This document shows, piece by piece, positions 63,179 to 64,000 of a stretch of DNA of 64,000 bases. The DNA is taken from NCBI RefSeq assembly GCF_947503415.1, contig NZ_CANNDS010000003.1:62001-126000 (forward strand), read 5' to 3'. Below the pieces are notes generated by a model. That model saw only the letters and a list, made by a program, of their open reading frames with translations. It made no database searches and was not told where the DNA came from. The DNA comes from an uncultured Tateyamaria sp. (GTDB taxonomy: Bacteria; Pseudomonadota; Alphaproteobacteria; Rhodobacterales; Rhodobacteraceae). The first letter of the stretch is position 1; every line of letters begins with the position of its first letter. Position numbers and translations under genes: made by a program.

Positions 63179-64000
63179 ATGAACCGTATTTTCAACCCTT
63201 ACCGGTTCCGTGGCCAAGGTGCGATGATCACTGGCGACGCGCTGTTTCGCCCGTTCGCAGACGAAAGCGGGGTGGTCACCAGCCCGTTCGGACCTTCGGC
63301 AGATGTGGCCGCAACTCATGAAACCCTGCGCACGACGCGCGGCGCACCCCAAGGTCTGGACCTGAAGGATTTTGGCAATCGGACGCTGGCAGTCTTTCTG
63401 CGCTGGCAGGTCAACCCGCGCATCGGACTGCCGTCCGAACCTTTCAAGGTTTGGCGCCGTGTCGCCTTTCCGCTTTTGCAGAATCCCGAACCGGTCCTGT
63501 CGCACAGGGTCTCGCTGCCCCCGCTTGGCACGGTGCATCGATTCAGTGAACCGGTGATGTCGATTACCGTGCGCATCAGAAGCCTTGGGCCCGCGCTTGG
63601 CGTGACCATCGTACCGCTGGTGAACGGGGTCGGGTTCGAAAACATGTTGGGATTTGAAACCCTGAACATCCCGGCCAACGGCGTGCGCACATACCGGTTC
63701 TATGCCCCGTTCATAACAGCTGTAATGATTGCGGGAGCAGATGGGCAGGAAGTGTCTGCCGTTGGCGAGGCATTGTCGCAGGCAGAAAAAATCCAAGGCT
63801 GGGAGCTGGTGGAAACGGTGGGTCTGCCAGTTGATCCCAACGAATTCAGTGACCTGGACGGACAGGAGCATGGCATAGATCAGGGCATGGTGGGTCAGGA
63901 AGTGCCGGCACGCGAAGCGGCCAAGCAACGCTTTTCCCGCGGGTTGAATCCGTTCGGATGGTACCCGGCTTTCCCAACGGGGGACATGGCACCGACATGG
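63179..64000 (+). CDS. Hypothetical protein downstream of the giant gene (3' end outside window)
   Basis: Open frame of at least 274 codons from ATG 63179 (MNRIFNPYRFRGQGAMITG) to the last base, with AGGAGGGA 5-12 bases upstream overlapping the region just after the giant gene's stop. No family was recognised. No signal peptide or membrane segment is seen in the visible part, which is rich in Gly, Pro and Val (beta-type) with conserved-looking VWRRVAFPLLQNPEPVLSHR and LNPFGWYPAFP. It is certainly in one operon with the giant gene and probably functions with it. Confidence 0.8.
   Translation, partial: MNRIFNPYRFRGQGAMITGDALFRPFADESGVVTSPFGPSADVAATHETLRTTRGAPQGLDLKDFGNRTLAVFLRWQVNPRIGLPSEPFKVWRRVAFPLLQNPEPVLSHRVSLPPLGTVHRFSEPVMSITVRIRSLGPALGVTIVPLVNGVGFENMLGFETLNIPANGVRTYRFYAPFITAVMIAGADGQEVSAVGEALSQAEKIQGWELVETVGLPVDPNEFSDLDGQEHGIDQGMVGQEVPAREAAKQRFSRGLNPFGWYPAFPTGDMAPTW

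Overview
The window reads as chromosomal DNA of an alphaproteobacterium, most probably the Roseobacter group of the Rhodobacteraceae. This rests on gene order and family content: a polyol operon in the order smoE-smoF-smoG-smoK-smoS-mtlK, an fnrL / ccoNOQP / ccoGHIS block with FnrL boxes and a divergent hemN, ABC-fed sugar and inositol clusters, a BKACE gene beside a Liv-type transporter, and dense GC-rich coding with many ATGA overlaps. No rRNA, tRNA, CRISPR array, insertion sequence or prophage gene was recognised. All family and pathway names come from reading motifs and gene order; no database search was run.

Layout. 1-6087 (+): end of a sugar ABC importer (permease, ATPase) followed by a cytoplasmic GH2 beta-mannosidase, a TIM-barrel isomerase and a Gfo/Idh/MocA oxidoreductase, probably for uptake and breakdown of a mannoside. 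6101-13804 (-): sorbitol/mannitol operon with its LacI-type regulator, each preceded by a TTT-R-CGCGCG-Y-AAA palindrome. 14000-14668 (+): 3-methyladenine DNA glycosylase I. 14865-29717: inositol regulon with periplasmic binding protein, permease, single-domain ATPase, a small membrane protein and a LacI regulator; a methyltransferase; a leftward operon of two oxidoreductases and an IolE-like enzyme; and a rightward operon iolD, a PhyH-type dioxygenase, iolC, iolB, a class II aldolase and iolG. Two TGCAACCGGTTGCA palindromes sit in front of the transporter and in the divergent iolD region and probably define the LacI regulon.

29714-40279: low-oxygen respiration. hemN (-) faces fnrL, uspA, ccoN-O-Q-P and ccoG-H-I-S (+); four FnrL-type boxes precede these units. 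The 46-codon ccoS gene overlaps the next convergent gene by a shared CTAG.

40276-49748: catabolic cluster with a BKACE beta-keto-acid cleavage enzyme, a complete Liv-type ABC importer, a 3-hydroxyacyl-CoA-dehydrogenase-like enzyme, an SDR, a cupin and a metal-dependent cyclase/hydrolase (all -), with a divergent IclR regulator. 49750-55477: aldehyde dehydrogenase, luciferase-like monooxygenase, long flavin reductase, alpha/beta hydrolase and a DUF1185-type protein (-), with a divergent LysR regulator. Its composition resembles two-component flavin systems that open pyridine-type rings (trigonelline tgn-like), but the substrate is unknown.

55799-64000 (+): a 2456-residue protein of unknown function and, 9 bases after it, an unrecognised second gene that runs off the window. 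This pair is the least explained part of the window and the best candidate for an undescribed system.
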